Shown: positions 8,512 through 18,039 of the stretch, piece after piece
Position numbering within the stretch: the stretch's first letter is position 1
How the letters are laid out: every line of letters starts with the position of its first letter
Assembly: GCF_014596975.1 (NCBI RefSeq)
Contig: NZ_JACVXD010000002.1
Coordinates: 302,180 to 366,179, forward strand
Length of the DNA: 64,000 nucleotides
Reading direction: 5' to 3'
From: Aestuariibaculum marinum
GTDB taxonomy: Bacteria > Bacteroidota > Bacteroidia > Flavobacteriales > Flavobacteriaceae
Notes under the pieces: generated by a model
Databases searched by the model: none
The model's input: only the letters and a program-made list of their open reading frames with translations
Told to the model about the DNA's origin: nothing
Made by a program: the position numbers and the translations under genes

Positions 8512-10089
8512 TTATATATAATGCTCGTTAACTAATTCTATAACGCTTTCTACCGTAGGTACTTTAGCAACTCTAACGTCGCTAAAATGCTTTTTAGCTT
8601 CCTTAGCTGTACTATCTCCAATACAAAAGGCAATCACTTCTGAATTGTTTTTCTCAACAAAACTTTGCACCGTTGAAGGGCTGTAAAACATAACGCTTTC
8701 TACGGAGTCATTCACACGAATACCATCGTATTTGGTCTGGTAAGCCTCAACTTCAGTCACGTTAATGTTATTGTCGGTTAAAATAGTCGGAAGGTCATCC
8801 AGTCTTAAATTACTGCAGAAATAAGTAATTGCATTGCCTTCTATATTTTCAACTAAATAATGAGCCAGTTTTTTAGCACTATTTTCAAAATGGGTGACTT
8901 TACCAATCTTGTTTTCTACCATACGTTTGGTTCGGCGACCCACGCAATAGATGTTTTTAAACTGAAGCTCTAAAGGAGAAAAACTAGTTAGTAAACTTTC
9001 TACAGCATTTTTACTGGTAATGATAACGTTTTCAATTTCGTTTTTTACAAAACGCGGATGAATACGGTTTAAACTTATTTTTATAAAATCGCTATGTTCA
9101 ACGATGGCCTTGTCATGAAATAATACACGTTGATCTTCGGTAAACGCTTTTGTAGAATACACATTCGTGTTTTTATGGCCGTTTTTAATGTTATCCATTA
9201 AACGTTTTCCACCACGTGCAATAACGAAATCGGCACAGTATTTAGCCATATCGTGGTGTTCACCTACCTTTTTAACGCGAGTTACATCTATACGTTTGGT
9301 TCCGTCGAAACTTAAAAGCACACCTTTAAAGTGTATTTCATCATTTTTTATGGTGGCTAGTGCGCCAATTGGTGCAGTGCAACCCCCTTCGAGCTTGTTT
9401 AAAAACTCACGCTCGATAGAAGTACAGATTTCAGTTTCTCTGTGATTAAGTTGTGAACAGGCTGTAAGTGAATAATCATCCTCGCCTAAAGCAGTAATCA
9501 TAATGGCGCCTTGAGCTGGCGCAGGAATCATCCAGTCTAAGTTGATGGCTTCTTCCGGACGAATGCCAATACGTCCAATACCGGCAGCAGCGAAAATAGC
9601 ACCATTCCAGTGTTCGTTATCGGCTAATTTTTGTAAACGTGAGTTTACATTACCGCGTAAATCTACAATGGTATGTGTTGGGAAACGGTTTAGCCACTGT
9701 GCTCTACGACGTAAACTTCCTGTTGCAATAACAGCTTCTCTAGCGCCTAAAAATTCTTCATTGTGTTTAAAAACCAAAGTGTCGTTTACATTACCACGTT
9801 TTAAAACCGCAGCTTGTACAATGCCATTAGGTAAAACCGTAGGAACATCTTTTAACGAGTGTACAGCAATATCGATATCATGATTAAGCATGGCAATATC
9901 AAGTGTACGGGTAAAAATTCCTGTGATTCCTAATTCGTAAAGGGGTTTATCTAATACTATATCGCCTGTAGATTTTACAGGAACTAACACGGTATTATAC
10001 CCTAAATCTTCAAGTTGACTTTGTACTATTTTGGCTTGCCACAGCGCTAATTCGCTATCGCGTGTACCAATTCTTATTATTTTAGACAT
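8512..10089 (-). CDS. hemCD: HemC-HemD fusion: hydroxymethylbilane synthase and uroporphyrinogen-III synthase
   Basis: One 525-residue protein covers two consecutive steps. Residues 1-305 are porphobilinogen deaminase: IRIGTRDSELALWQAK at the N-terminus, HSLKDVP, GSLRRRAQ, and LEGGCTAPIGA with Cys237 carrying the dipyrromethane cofactor. Residues about 315-525 are a uroporphyrinogen-III synthase-like domain (NVIITSKNAVESL, FYSPSTVQSF, FCIGDSTAKEAKK, PTVESVIELV). The frame is uninterrupted across the join. Such a fusion would let the unstable hydroxymethylbilane be closed before it cyclises on its own. It overlaps hemA by 8 bases. Confidence 0.95.
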   Translation of the reverse strand: MSKIIRIGTRDSELALWQAKIVQSQLEDLGYNTVLVPVKSTGDIVLDKPLYELGITGIFTRTLDIAMLNHDIDIAVHSLKDVPTVLPNGIVQAAVLKRGNVNDTLVFKHNEEFLGAREAVIATGSLRRRAQWLNRFPTHTIVDLRGNVNSRLQKLADNEHWNGAIFAAAGIGRIGIRPEEAINLDWMIPAPAQGAIMITALGEDDYSLTACSQLNHRETEICTSIEREFLNKLEGGCTAPIGALATIKNDEIHFKGVLLSFDGTKRIDVTRVKKVGEHHDMAKYCADFVIARGGKRLMDNIKNGHKNTNVYSTKAFTEDQRVLFHDKAIVEHSDFIKISLNRIHPRFVKNEIENVIITSKNAVESLLTSFSPLELQFKNIYCVGRRTKRMVENKIGKVTHFENSAKKLAHYLVENIEGNAITYFCSNLRLDDLPTILTDNNINVTEVEAYQTKYDGIRVNDSVESVMFYSPSTVQSFVEKNNSEVIAFCIGDSTAKEAKKHFSDVRVAKVPTVESVIELVNEHYI

Positions 10090-11341
10090 GTGTTTTGGTT
10101 TCTAACTGAAACACTTTTTTAATGAGTTCCAGACTCTCATCTGTAGATACAGCATCATCTTTTAAATGATGTGCAAAATGATTTGTTATTTTTTGAATAA
10201 GGTTGTTACTGATTAATTCGGCTTGCGCTTCATTAAAATCAGTGGTTTTTTTGCGTTGCGTTTCTAATTCGGTTGACGCAAAATCCATTAATTTATGTTT
10301 TAATGCTTTAATAGTTGGGGCAAACTTTCGTGTTTCCAGCCAACCGTTAAATTCTGCTTTTACTTCTTCGATAATAGCTTCAGCTAAAGGAATATGTTTT
10401 TTGCGTTCCTCAAGTGTTTGATCTGTTATTTTCGATAAATCATCTAAATGTACCAAAGTCACATTGTCTAAGGTTTCAACATTAGAATCAACGTTTTTAG
10501 GAATCGATAAATCTAAAATTAGTAATGGCTTTTTAGATTGAATCAAGTGTTTGTCAACCGTTGGGCGTTGTGCGCCGGTAGCCACTATTAAAATATCAGA
10601 TTTGTTGATTTCTTCCTGAAGGTTGGCATAATCTTTAACTACTAAATTGAACTTACCAGCAATTTGTTCTGCTTTGGTCTTGGTTCTGTTAATTAAAGTA
10701 ATATGCTCGTTCTTGGTGTGCTTTACTAAGTTTTCACAGGTGTTTCTTCCTATTTTACCCGTTCCAAAAAGTAAAATATTTTTACTTGAAATATCTTCAA
10801 CGGTGTTAAAGATATATTGAACAGAAGCAAAGGATACCGATGTCGCTCCCGAAGAAATTTCTGTCTCTGTTTTAATGCGTTTACTTGCTTGAATTACGGC
10901 GTTTAGCAAGCGTTCGGTAAAATGATTTAATAACTTGTGTTTTTTAGAAACACGTGCACTGGCTTTTAACTGACTAATAATTTCGAAGTCACCTAAAATC
11001 TGACTGTCAAGACCAGACCCTACTTTAAACATATGGGCAATGGCTTCGTTGTTTTTGTAGATGTAAGCAACCTTTTGAAATTCGTCAACAGTACCTTTGG
11101 TGTTGTCGCAAAGCAGTTGGATAAGCTGGTAAGGATGTTGTGCAAAACCGTAAATTTCGGTTCTGTTACAGGTGGAGGTAACAAGCAAACTTTCAACGCC
11201 ATTTTCTTTCGCTTGATTAATTAGCGCTTGTTTGGCGTCTTCATCTAAACTGAAGTGTCCTCGTATTTCGGCGTCAGCTTTTTTGTAGCTTAACCCTATG
11301 GCATAGAAGGAGTTAGTCTTAGATATATTGTATTGGTGCAT
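10082..11341 (-). CDS. hemA: Glutamyl-tRNA reductase
   Basis: Reduces glutamyl-tRNA(Glu) to glutamate-1-semialdehyde, the first committed step of C5-pathway heme synthesis. It has 419 residues. The catalytic cysteine lies in TSTCNRTEIY (Cys58). The NADPH-binding motif is ILLFGTGKIGRNTC, and the helical C-terminal dimerisation domain runs from about 320 to 415. It is the first gene of the minus-strand hem operon and is preceded by a good -7 promoter element. The partner aminotransferase hemL is not in the window. Confidence 0.97.
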   Translation of the reverse strand: MHQYNISKTNSFYAIGLSYKKADAEIRGHFSLDEDAKQALINQAKENGVESLLVTSTCNRTEIYGFAQHPYQLIQLLCDNTKGTVDEFQKVAYIYKNNEAIAHMFKVGSGLDSQILGDFEIISQLKASARVSKKHKLLNHFTERLLNAVIQASKRIKTETEISSGATSVSFASVQYIFNTVEDISSKNILLFGTGKIGRNTCENLVKHTKNEHITLINRTKTKAEQIAGKFNLVVKDYANLQEEINKSDILIVATGAQRPTVDKHLIQSKKPLLILDLSIPKNVDSNVETLDNVTLVHLDDLSKITDQTLEERKKHIPLAEAIIEEVKAEFNGWLETRKFAPTIKALKHKLMDFASTELETQRKKTTDFNEAQAELISNNLIQKITNHFAHHLKDDAVSTDESLELIKKVFQLETKTHV

Positions 11342-11362
11342 GCTTGGTTTGAAATTTCATGA

Positions 11363-11370
11363 CAAATGTA
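11363..11370 (-). promoter_or_regulatory. Putative -7 element of the hemA operon promoter
   Basis: The minus strand reads TACATTTG, a match to the Bacteroidota TAnnTTTG element, 22 bases upstream of the hemA ATG. No clear -33 TTTG is seen at the expected distance. Confidence 0.55.
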
Positions 11371-11529
11371 TGTCGATAGAAATAAAAAAAATAACGCTGA
11401 AAGAACTTTTAATAACGTTTGTGGTTATTTATGTCCAATTTTAGTTATAAATTAGCTTTTGTCATATTTTTATAGGGAAATAGGCAGGTTTATAGTTTTT
11501 TGTTTAGAACTAATCTAAATAATTTAGAT

Positions 11530-12429
11530 ATGATGAATAATAAAATAGATTTTAAAAATAACGCTATAAGTGCTTTTGATGAAACTGAAATAGATGATGG
11601 TTTTTTAGTGTTTACGTTTAAAAACGATACCAGTAGTGAACAGTGTATTGTGAAAGATATTAACTGCGATTATATACAATTTCACTTTTGTGTGAAGGGA
11701 TCCAGTAAATTTCTTTTTAATGAAGGTCGCTACACTTTGAATATTCATGAAGAAAACTCGTTGTTGCTTTATAATCCCCAGCGCGATTTGCCCATTAATC
11801 TTGAGGTAAGCGCAAATTCATGGATTGTTTCAGTTCTAATTTCCATTAAAAAATTCCACGGCTTGTTTTCTCAGGAAGCCGGTTATATTTCCTTTTTAAA
11901 TTCTGAAAACAAAGACAAAAAGTATTATAAAGATGGTATTATTTCGCCGTCCATGGCTATTGTTTTAAATCAGTTAATCAACTTCAATTTAAATTCGTCT
12001 ATTAAAAATCTTTATTTTAAAGGTAAAGCTTATGAGTTGTTGAGTTTGTATTTCAACAGAAGTGAAGATGCCAATGTTGAGCAATGTCCGTTTTTAGTTG
12101 ATGAAACCAATGTTATTAAAATTCGAAAGGCAAAGGATATTATTATAGCGAATATGGCCGAGCCACCAAGTTTACAGGAATTAGCCGATGAAATAGGCTT
12201 AAGTCTTAAAAAATTGAAGGAAGGATTTAAACAGATTTATGGTGACACAGTGTATAGTTTTCTATTCGATTATAAAATGGAAGTCTCTCGAAAGCTATTG
12301 GAATCTGGTGAAAATAATGTCAATGAAGTCGGTTTGAAAGTGGGGTATAGCACAGCAAGTCACTTTATTGCAGCATTTAAAAAGAAGTATGGTACAACGC
12401 CTAAGAAATATCTTCAATCTATAAGCTAA
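11530..12429 (+). CDS. AraC-family regulator, PchR-like
   Basis: Transcription regulator with an N-terminal cupin-like sensing domain (about 1-180) and a C-terminal double helix-turn-helix AraC domain (about 200-299, with LADEIGLSLKKLKEGFKQIYG and VGYSTASHFIAAFKKKYG). The LKxGFKQxYG helix resembles PchR-type siderophore regulators. The frame is open from a TTG at 11500, but the ATG pair at 11530/11533 is the more likely start. It is divergent from hemA and 3 bases upstream of the ThuA gene. A link with iron or heme sensing is inference. Confidence 0.88.
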   Translation: MMNNKIDFKNNAISAFDETEIDDGFLVFTFKNDTSSEQCIVKDINCDYIQFHFCVKGSSKFLFNEGRYTLNIHEENSLLLYNPQRDLPINLEVSANSWIVSVLISIKKFHGLFSQEAGYISFLNSENKDKKYYKDGIISPSMAIVLNQLINFNLNSSIKNLYFKGKAYELLSLYFNRSEDANVEQCPFLVDETNVIKIRKAKDIIIANMAEPPSLQELADEIGLSLKKLKEGFKQIYGDTVYSFLFDYKMEVSRKLLESGENNVNEVGLKVGYSTASHFIAAFKKKYGTTPKKYLQSIS

Positions 12430-12432
12430 GTT

Positions 12433-13146
12433 ATGCGAATAATTTTTCTATTGATTTCCTTGGTGCTACTCACTGGTTTTGCTTTGCCGCCTAAAGATAG
12501 TGAGGTGTTAGTATTTACCAAAACAGCGGGTTATAGGCATAAATCTATTACGGTTGGTGTTGAAACATTAAAAGAATTGGGAGCGGAAAATGGCTTTAAT
12601 ATCACTCATACTGAAAATGCCGAATTATTCAATTACAAAACATTAAAACGGTTTGATTTAGTAATTTTTTTAAACACTACAGGTGACGTTTTAGACTCTG
12701 AACAGGAACAAGCATTTGAAAAGTACATAAATAAAGGTGGTAGCTTTATGGGGGTTCATGCCGCTACCGATACCGAATTCGAATGGCCTTGGTTTAATAA
12801 ACTGGTTGGTGCTTACTTTCTGGATCATCCAGATAAGTCTACGGCAATTATTAAACGAATTATTAGATCGCACCCTTCTACTGCACATTTACCAAACCAA
12901 TGGAAGCATTACGATGAATGGTATAATTTTAAATCCATTAATAAAAGTACAAATGTCTTACTTATGTTGGATGAGACTTCTTACCAAGGAGGGAAAAACG
13001 GTGCATTTCATCCCATCGCGTGGTATCATGAGTTTGATGGTGGACGTTCTTTTTATACAGGATTAGGGCATACAATTGAGTCTTATAACGATCAAAAATT
13101 TAGAAAACATTTACTTGGAGGAATTTTTTATTGCTTAAACCGATGA
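12433..13146 (+). CDS. Secreted ThuA-domain protein
   Basis: ThuA-like protein of the class-I glutamine amidotransferase fold, a family tied to sugar metabolism (trehalose utilisation) whose reaction is unsettled. The 237 residues begin with a signal peptide (MRIIFLLISLVLLTGFALPP). The family blocks VFTKTAGYRHKSI, GGSFMGVHAATDTE, HPIAWYHEFDGGRSFYTGLGHT and the C-terminal LLGGIFYCL follow. It is 3 bases after the AraC gene and its stop overlaps the next small gene by ATGA, so the three probably form one unit. Confidence 0.9.
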   Translation: MRIIFLLISLVLLTGFALPPKDSEVLVFTKTAGYRHKSITVGVETLKELGAENGFNITHTENAELFNYKTLKRFDLVIFLNTTGDVLDSEQEQAFEKYINKGGSFMGVHAATDTEFEWPWFNKLVGAYFLDHPDKSTAIIKRIIRSHPSTAHLPNQWKHYDEWYNFKSINKSTNVLLMLDETSYQGGKNGAFHPIAWYHEFDGGRSFYTGLGHTIESYNDQKFRKHLLGGIFYCLNR

Positions 13147-13343
13147 TTTTTAGTAGATTAGAAAAACCTAAATCCTTGTTTATGAAATGTTTAACCCCAG
13201 AAATTGAAGCGCTTTCAAAAAGTGTTAATTCAAAAGCATTAGCAAGACCCTCAACCTCCTGTGGTATTTTTCAGGATTGTGATTACAACGAAGAACGACC
13301 AAAACCTTATTTTCAGAAAAAAATTGAAGAAAACGACGTATAG
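13143..13343 (+). CDS. Small protein of unknown function
   Basis: A 66-residue frame whose ATG overlaps the ThuA stop codon as ATGA; an upstream TTG at 13131 is also possible. The protein is rich in Lys, Ser and Pro, has three cysteines (one in KCLTPE, two in SCGIFQDC), and no signal peptide or membrane segment. I do not recognise it. The coupling with the ThuA stop and the length of the frame argue for a real gene. Confidence 0.5.
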   Translation: MIFSRLEKPKSLFMKCLTPEIEALSKSVNSKALARPSTSCGIFQDCDYNEERPKPYFQKKIEENDV

Positions 13344-13443
13344 TTTATTTTACCGAGAATTAATCTCTTTTCTTATCAATTTGGTTTAATTCTTAATAAG
13401 AAAATACTATACCAACATAGTACTACGATTATAATTTCTATTG

Positions 13444-13451
13444 TATTTTTG
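13444..13451 (+). promoter_or_regulatory. Possible -7 element upstream of hemH
   Basis: TATTTTTG matches TAnnTTTG 95 bases before the hemH ATG, in a 200-base gap after the small gene. No convincing -33 element is seen. Confidence 0.4.
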
Positions 13452-13545
13452 CAATAGGAGATGAGCCTTGGTCACCCATTTTTTAAAGTAAAATGTTTAC
13501 AGGCGAATTCCATCTGACGAAAAAATAGAAATTTAGCATTAACAG

Positions 13546-14577
13546 ATGAAAAAAGGTATTCTACTCGTTAATTTAGGGTCGCCAGACAGCCCGTCACCAA
13601 AAGATGTCAAGAAATATTTAGGAGAGTTTTTAATGGATGAGCGCGTTATCGATATTCCGCTCGTAGCTAGAACAGCTCTGGTAAAAGGTATTATTTTAAA
13701 AACACGACCTAAGGCTTCAGCAGCTGCTTATCAGAAAATTTGGTGGGAAGAAGGGTCTCCTTTAATTGTTATTTCAGAACGTGTTAAGAAGAAAGTGCAA
13801 GACTTAGTTGATGTACCAGTAGCTTTAGCTATGCGTTATGGAAGTATGACGATTAAAAAAGGGCTACAAGAATTGGTAGATCAAGGGGTGGAAGAAGTGT
13901 TGTTATTTCCTTTATATCCTCAGTTTGCGATGGCAACAACCGAAACAATTACGGTTTTAGCTGAAGAATTACGTCAGAAAGATTTTCCGAATTTAAAGAT
14001 TGAATCGGTACCAGCTTTCTACAACAAACCTGATTATATAGAAGTGCTTTCAGAAAGTATTAAGAAGCATTTAGAAGGTAAAAACTACGAACATTTACTG
14101 TTTTCATATCATGGGGTTCCAGAGCGTCATATCCGTAAAAGCGACGTGACAAAATCGCATTGTAAAATAGATGGTAGCTGCTGTAAAACGCCAAGCAAAG
14201 CACACGAATTTTGTTATCGTCATCAATGTTTGGAAGTTACGCGTTTAGTGGCCGAAAAACTTCAGCTTAAAGAAGATTCATATTCTACATCGTTTCAATC
14301 GCGTTTAGGGTTTGATCCATGGTTACTGCCATATACAGACAGAACTATTGAGCGTTTAGGTAAAAGTGGAGTAAAAAATATGGCCATTGTAACGCCTGCC
14401 TTTGTGAGTGATTGTTTAGAGACTTTAGAGGAGATTGCTATGGAAGGTCAGGAAATTTTTCATGAAATGGGAGGTAAAAATTATACTACGGTACCATGTT
14501 TAAATGACGACAAGGAATGGGTTGAGTTACTGGCAAAATGGATTAATAACTGGGCGATTCCTAATGTAAAAGCTTAA
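13546..14577 (+). CDS. hemH: Ferrochelatase
   Basis: Inserts Fe2+ into protoporphyrin IX to make protoheme. It has 343 residues. The N-terminus GILLVNLGSPDSPSPKDV is diagnostic. The metal-site histidine lies in FSYHGVPERHIRKSD and the conserved glutamate in DCLETLEEIAMEG. A cysteine cluster (CKIDGSCCKTP, FCYRHQC) lies at about 204-226. Its stop overlaps the start of the MATE gene by one base (TAATG). Confidence 0.98.
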   Translation: MKKGILLVNLGSPDSPSPKDVKKYLGEFLMDERVIDIPLVARTALVKGIILKTRPKASAAAYQKIWWEEGSPLIVISERVKKKVQDLVDVPVALAMRYGSMTIKKGLQELVDQGVEEVLLFPLYPQFAMATTETITVLAEELRQKDFPNLKIESVPAFYNKPDYIEVLSESIKKHLEGKNYEHLLFSYHGVPERHIRKSDVTKSHCKIDGSCCKTPSKAHEFCYRHQCLEVTRLVAEKLQLKEDSYSTSFQSRLGFDPWLLPYTDRTIERLGKSGVKNMAIVTPAFVSDCLETLEEIAMEGQEIFHEMGGKNYTTVPCLNDDKEWVELLAKWINNWAIPNVKA

Positions 14578-15929
14578 TGGCAAAAGTATCGGCAAAAGAT
14601 TTAGGCGAGCAACCTATAAGTAAATTATTGGTGAAACAGGCCGTACCTGCATCGATTGGTATTTTGGTGATGTCGCTTAATATTTTAGTCGATACCATTT
14701 TTGTAGGCCATTGGATTGGATCTATTGCCATTGCAGCGATCAATATTGTATTACCGGTGTCATTTTTTATTGCGGCATTAGGTATGAGTATTGGGGTTGG
14801 TGGTTCGTCTATTATATCAAGAGCTTTAGGTGCTTCTAATTATGAAAAGGCGCTAAAAACTTTCGGAAATCAAATTACCTTGGCATTACTTTTTACTGTG
14901 TCGATGGTGGTTTTAGGTTTGGCTTATGCCGATAATATTATCATGTCATTTGGAGGGAAAGGTGCTATTTTCGATCCAGCCAAAATTTATTATCAAATTG
15001 TGCTTTATGGTGTGCCGTTTCTGGCATTGTGTATGTTGGGAAACACGGTAATCCGTGCAGAAGGCAAGCCAAAGTTTGCCATGTACGCCATGATGATTCC
15101 ATCGGTAAGTAATTTGATTTTAGATTATATTTTAATTAATCTTCTCGATTTTGGAATGTATGGTGCGGCATGGGCAACCACCATTTCATATGTTATCTGT
15201 TTCATCTTTATTCTTTGGTTTTTCTTGTCTAAGCATTCTGAATTGAAACTTAATTTCATTCATTTTGGACTGAATTTATCTATTGTAAAGGAGATTGGTT
15301 CATTAGGTTTTGTAACCTTAGCAAGGCAAGCTGTTGTAAGTATTACATATTTGTTTATGAATAATATTCTCTTCGATTTAGGAGGAGAGACATCGGTAAC
15401 AGCATATGCTATTGTAGGAAGGATGCTTATGTTTGCTTTGTTTCCGGTATTTGGAATTACCCAAGGATTTTTGCCAATTGCTGGTTTTAATTACGGTGCC
15501 AGAAACTACGATCGCGTTAGAGAAAGTATCAATACAGCCATTAAATATGCTGCAGTTTTGGCGACTTTAGTTTTTATTTTATTGATGATGTTCCCCGAAG
15601 CTATTACCAAAATGTTTACCACCGATGTAGAGGTGATTAAGCAAACCCCAAGTGATATGCGCTGGGTATTTGCAGTTACACCAATTATAGCGCTTCAACT
15701 AATTGGAGCTGCGTATTTTCAGGCAATAGGTAAGGCAACACCAGCCTTATTATTAACCTTATCCAGACAAGGGTTTTTCTTTATTCCATTAATTTTAATT
15801 TTACCAAAATTTTATGGAGAATTAGGGGTTTGGATGTCTTTCCCGATTTCTGATGTGCTATCAACTTTGGTTACTGGGTATTTTTTAAACCGTGAAATTC
15901 GAAGAGAGTTAATTGCTAAAACTGTATAA
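14577..15929 (+). CDS. MATE-family multidrug/cation exporter
   Basis: Twelve-helix inner-membrane antiporter of 450 residues driven by Na+ or H+. N-terminal features KLLVKQAVPASIGILVMSLN, DTIFVGHWIG and GVGGSSIISRALGA are typical of the DinF/NorM-like group, and the halves show the internal repeat. The substrate is unknown. It is coupled to hemH by a one-base overlap and followed by hemJ after 8 bases. Export of a porphyrin or heme by-product is possible but not shown. Confidence 0.93.
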   Translation: MAKVSAKDLGEQPISKLLVKQAVPASIGILVMSLNILVDTIFVGHWIGSIAIAAINIVLPVSFFIAALGMSIGVGGSSIISRALGASNYEKALKTFGNQITLALLFTVSMVVLGLAYADNIIMSFGGKGAIFDPAKIYYQIVLYGVPFLALCMLGNTVIRAEGKPKFAMYAMMIPSVSNLILDYILINLLDFGMYGAAWATTISYVICFIFILWFFLSKHSELKLNFIHFGLNLSIVKEIGSLGFVTLARQAVVSITYLFMNNILFDLGGETSVTAYAIVGRMLMFALFPVFGITQGFLPIAGFNYGARNYDRVRESINTAIKYAAVLATLVFILLMMFPEAITKMFTTDVEVIKQTPSDMRWVFAVTPIIALQLIGAAYFQAIGKATPALLLTLSRQGFFFIPLILILPKFYGELGVWMSFPISDVLSTLVTGYFLNREIRRELIAKTV

Positions 15930-15937
15930 TAAGCGTT

Positions 15938-16486
15938 ATGGAATATTACTACTATATAAAATCGTTACACCTTATTTTTGTGATTACCTGGTTTGCCGGG
16001 TTGTTTTATATTCCTCGGTTGTTTGTGTATCAAATTGAAGCTTCAGAAAAACCTTCGCCGGAAAAAGAGATTTTAGGAAAACAACTGGCCTTAATGGCAA
16101 AGCGATTGTGGAATATTATTACCTGGCCTTCGGCTATTTTAGCTGTGATATTCGCTATTTGGTTACTACTCCTTCGACCGGACTTTTTACAGGAACCATG
16201 GATGCGCGTCAAGCTGGGTTTTGTGGTGTTGCTAATCATTTATCATTTAAAAACACATCAGTATTATAAGCAATTGCAAAACGGAATAGTGACAAAAACC
16301 TCTAACTTCATGAGGTTATGGAACGAAGGTGCCACCTTTATCTTGTTTGCTGTAGTATTTTTGGTGGTCTTACAAAGTGCCTTAAACTGGATTTTTGGAG
16401 TCGTTGGAATTATAGTTTTAGGTATTCTCATTACCTTAGGATTTAAAATCTACAAGAATATTCGCGATAAAAATCCGGAGGCATAA
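15938..16486 (+). CDS. hemJ: Protoporphyrinogen oxidase HemJ
   Basis: Membrane protein of 182 residues from the HemJ (UPF0093, CopD-related) family that oxidises protoporphyrinogen IX to protoporphyrin IX. Four to five hydrophobic segments are visible. Conserved pieces are KSLHLIFVITWFAGLFYIPR near the N-terminus (histidine at residue 11), LALMAKRLWNIITWPS and WMRVKLGFVVLLIIYH. It fills the gap between HemF and HemH in the pathway encoded here; no hemG or hemY is seen. Confidence 0.93.
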   Translation: MEYYYYIKSLHLIFVITWFAGLFYIPRLFVYQIEASEKPSPEKEILGKQLALMAKRLWNIITWPSAILAVIFAIWLLLLRPDFLQEPWMRVKLGFVVLLIIYHLKTHQYYKQLQNGIVTKTSNFMRLWNEGATFILFAVVFLVVLQSALNWIFGVVGIIVLGILITLGFKIYKNIRDKNPEA

Positions 16487-16552
16487 GAGCCTGCTTCAGG
16501 CTAGCGAAATATTGGCTCAATTATTGCTATATTTAGTCAATTAAAACTTCAA

Positions 16553-18010
16553 ATGAAATTAAAGAAGCTGTCTTTACGAACTCGTATTTTCTTAGCCATG
16601 ATTATGTTGGTATTTTTGGCGTCGGTGCTTATATCGGCTGTAGCAATATATCAATATAAAGAGCAGAGTGAGGATTATCACAATGAAAATTTAGAGAATA
16701 AAGAACGAAATATCCAAACGCATTTAAAGCGTGTTTTAAATGGTCGGCAAAATACCTGGGAGGTAAAAACAGAAAATATTCCTATTATTTTTAAAGAAGA
16801 GATTTTTAATATTGCTGATATTCATAAACTTCAAATTAACCTTTATGATCTTGATGGTGGTTTATTAATATCTTCTCGTGCCGGAATACAAAGGCAGGAA
16901 GCAGAGAGTTGCTTAAAGGCTGAAATTTTAAACGCCATATCCAATACTGCAGAGCACATGTACATGGATGTGCATAAGGAAAATGGGGAGATTTTTCAGT
17001 CTTCTTATACCTATTTGCTCGATCAACAATCTAAGGCTATTGCTATTTTAAATTTACCTTATTTAACAAAAGATGACTTTTTAACTAATGAGATTTTAGA
17101 GTTTCTACAACGCATCGCTTATGCCTTTATGTTTGTATTGTTGTTAGCCATTGGTATTGCTTTCCTTTTATCAAAATACATTACAAAATCGTTACAAACC
17201 ATTAGTGAAAAAATTAATGCCACGCGATTAGAGCGAAGAAATGAAAGAATTGATATAGATGATACCAGTGAGGAGATTTCAACATTGGTAACTTCCTATA
17301 ATAGTATGGTGGATGAGTTGGAAGAAAGTGCTATTCAGTTGGCCAGAAGTGAACGCGAACAGGCTTGGCGAGAAATGGCAAAACAAGTAGCGCATGAAAT
17401 TAAAAATCCGTTAACCCCAATGCGTTTAACGGTTCAGAATTTCCAACGAAAGTTTAATCCAGAGGATGAAAAAATTAATGAAAAACTCGATGAATACAGT
17501 AAAACACTGATTCAGCAAATAGATACGATGAGTGCTATTGCGTCGGCTTTTTCAAACTTTGCGAAAATGCCGGCACAGCAAAATGAGACTTTAAATGTGG
17601 TTAAAATTGTAAAACTAGCACTTGATATTTTTACTGAAGACTATATTCAGTTTTATGCCGAAGACGAAGAAATTATCGCTAAATTTGATAGAACTCAATT
17701 GATTCGGGTGATTACCAATTTAGTGAAAAATGGTATCCAGGCGATTCCTGAAGACCGCGAACCTAAAATTGAAATTGAAGTCTCTGCGACCGATACAAAT
17801 GTAATTATGACGGTTTCCGATAATGGTTCCGGGATTTCAGAAGAGAATTTAGATAAGGTATTCGAACCAAAGTTTACAACAAAGAGCAGTGGTATGGGAC
17901 TAGGATTGGCGATGGTTAAAAATATTGTGGAAACTTATAAGGGAACAATAACCGTAACATCAGAAAAACAACTAGGAACGACTTTCAAAGTGATTTTCCC
18001 TAAAGAATAG
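16553..18010 (+). CDS. Membrane sensor histidine kinase, NtrY-like
   Basis: 485 residues. A transmembrane helix (about 11-33), a periplasmic sensor of about 150 residues, a second helix (about 187-206), a HAMP-like linker, a dimerisation domain with the phospho-accepting His281 in VAHEIKNPLTPMRL, and a HATPase domain with N, G1 and G2 boxes (NLVKNGIQAI, DNGSGI, GMGLGLAMVK). No response regulator lies beside it, so it is an orphan kinase in this window. It follows hemJ by 66 bases with a small hairpin (16488-16502) between. Confidence 0.92.
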   Translation: MKLKKLSLRTRIFLAMIMLVFLASVLISAVAIYQYKEQSEDYHNENLENKERNIQTHLKRVLNGRQNTWEVKTENIPIIFKEEIFNIADIHKLQINLYDLDGGLLISSRAGIQRQEAESCLKAEILNAISNTAEHMYMDVHKENGEIFQSSYTYLLDQQSKAIAILNLPYLTKDDFLTNEILEFLQRIAYAFMFVLLLAIGIAFLLSKYITKSLQTISEKINATRLERRNERIDIDDTSEEISTLVTSYNSMVDELEESAIQLARSEREQAWREMAKQVAHEIKNPLTPMRLTVQNFQRKFNPEDEKINEKLDEYSKTLIQQIDTMSAIASAFSNFAKMPAQQNETLNVVKIVKLALDIFTEDYIQFYAEDEEIIAKFDRTQLIRVITNLVKNGIQAIPEDREPKIEIEVSATDTNVIMTVSDNGSGISEENLDKVFEPKFTTKSSGMGLGLAMVKNIVETYKGTITVTSEKQLGTTFKVIFPKE

Positions 18011-18039
18011 ATCGCTTAGTTTTAAAATATAATAACATT

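Noticed and set aside
9167..9883. Plus-strand frames opposite hemCD
   Set aside because: They mirror a well-conserved minus-strand enzyme and have no start signals or family features.
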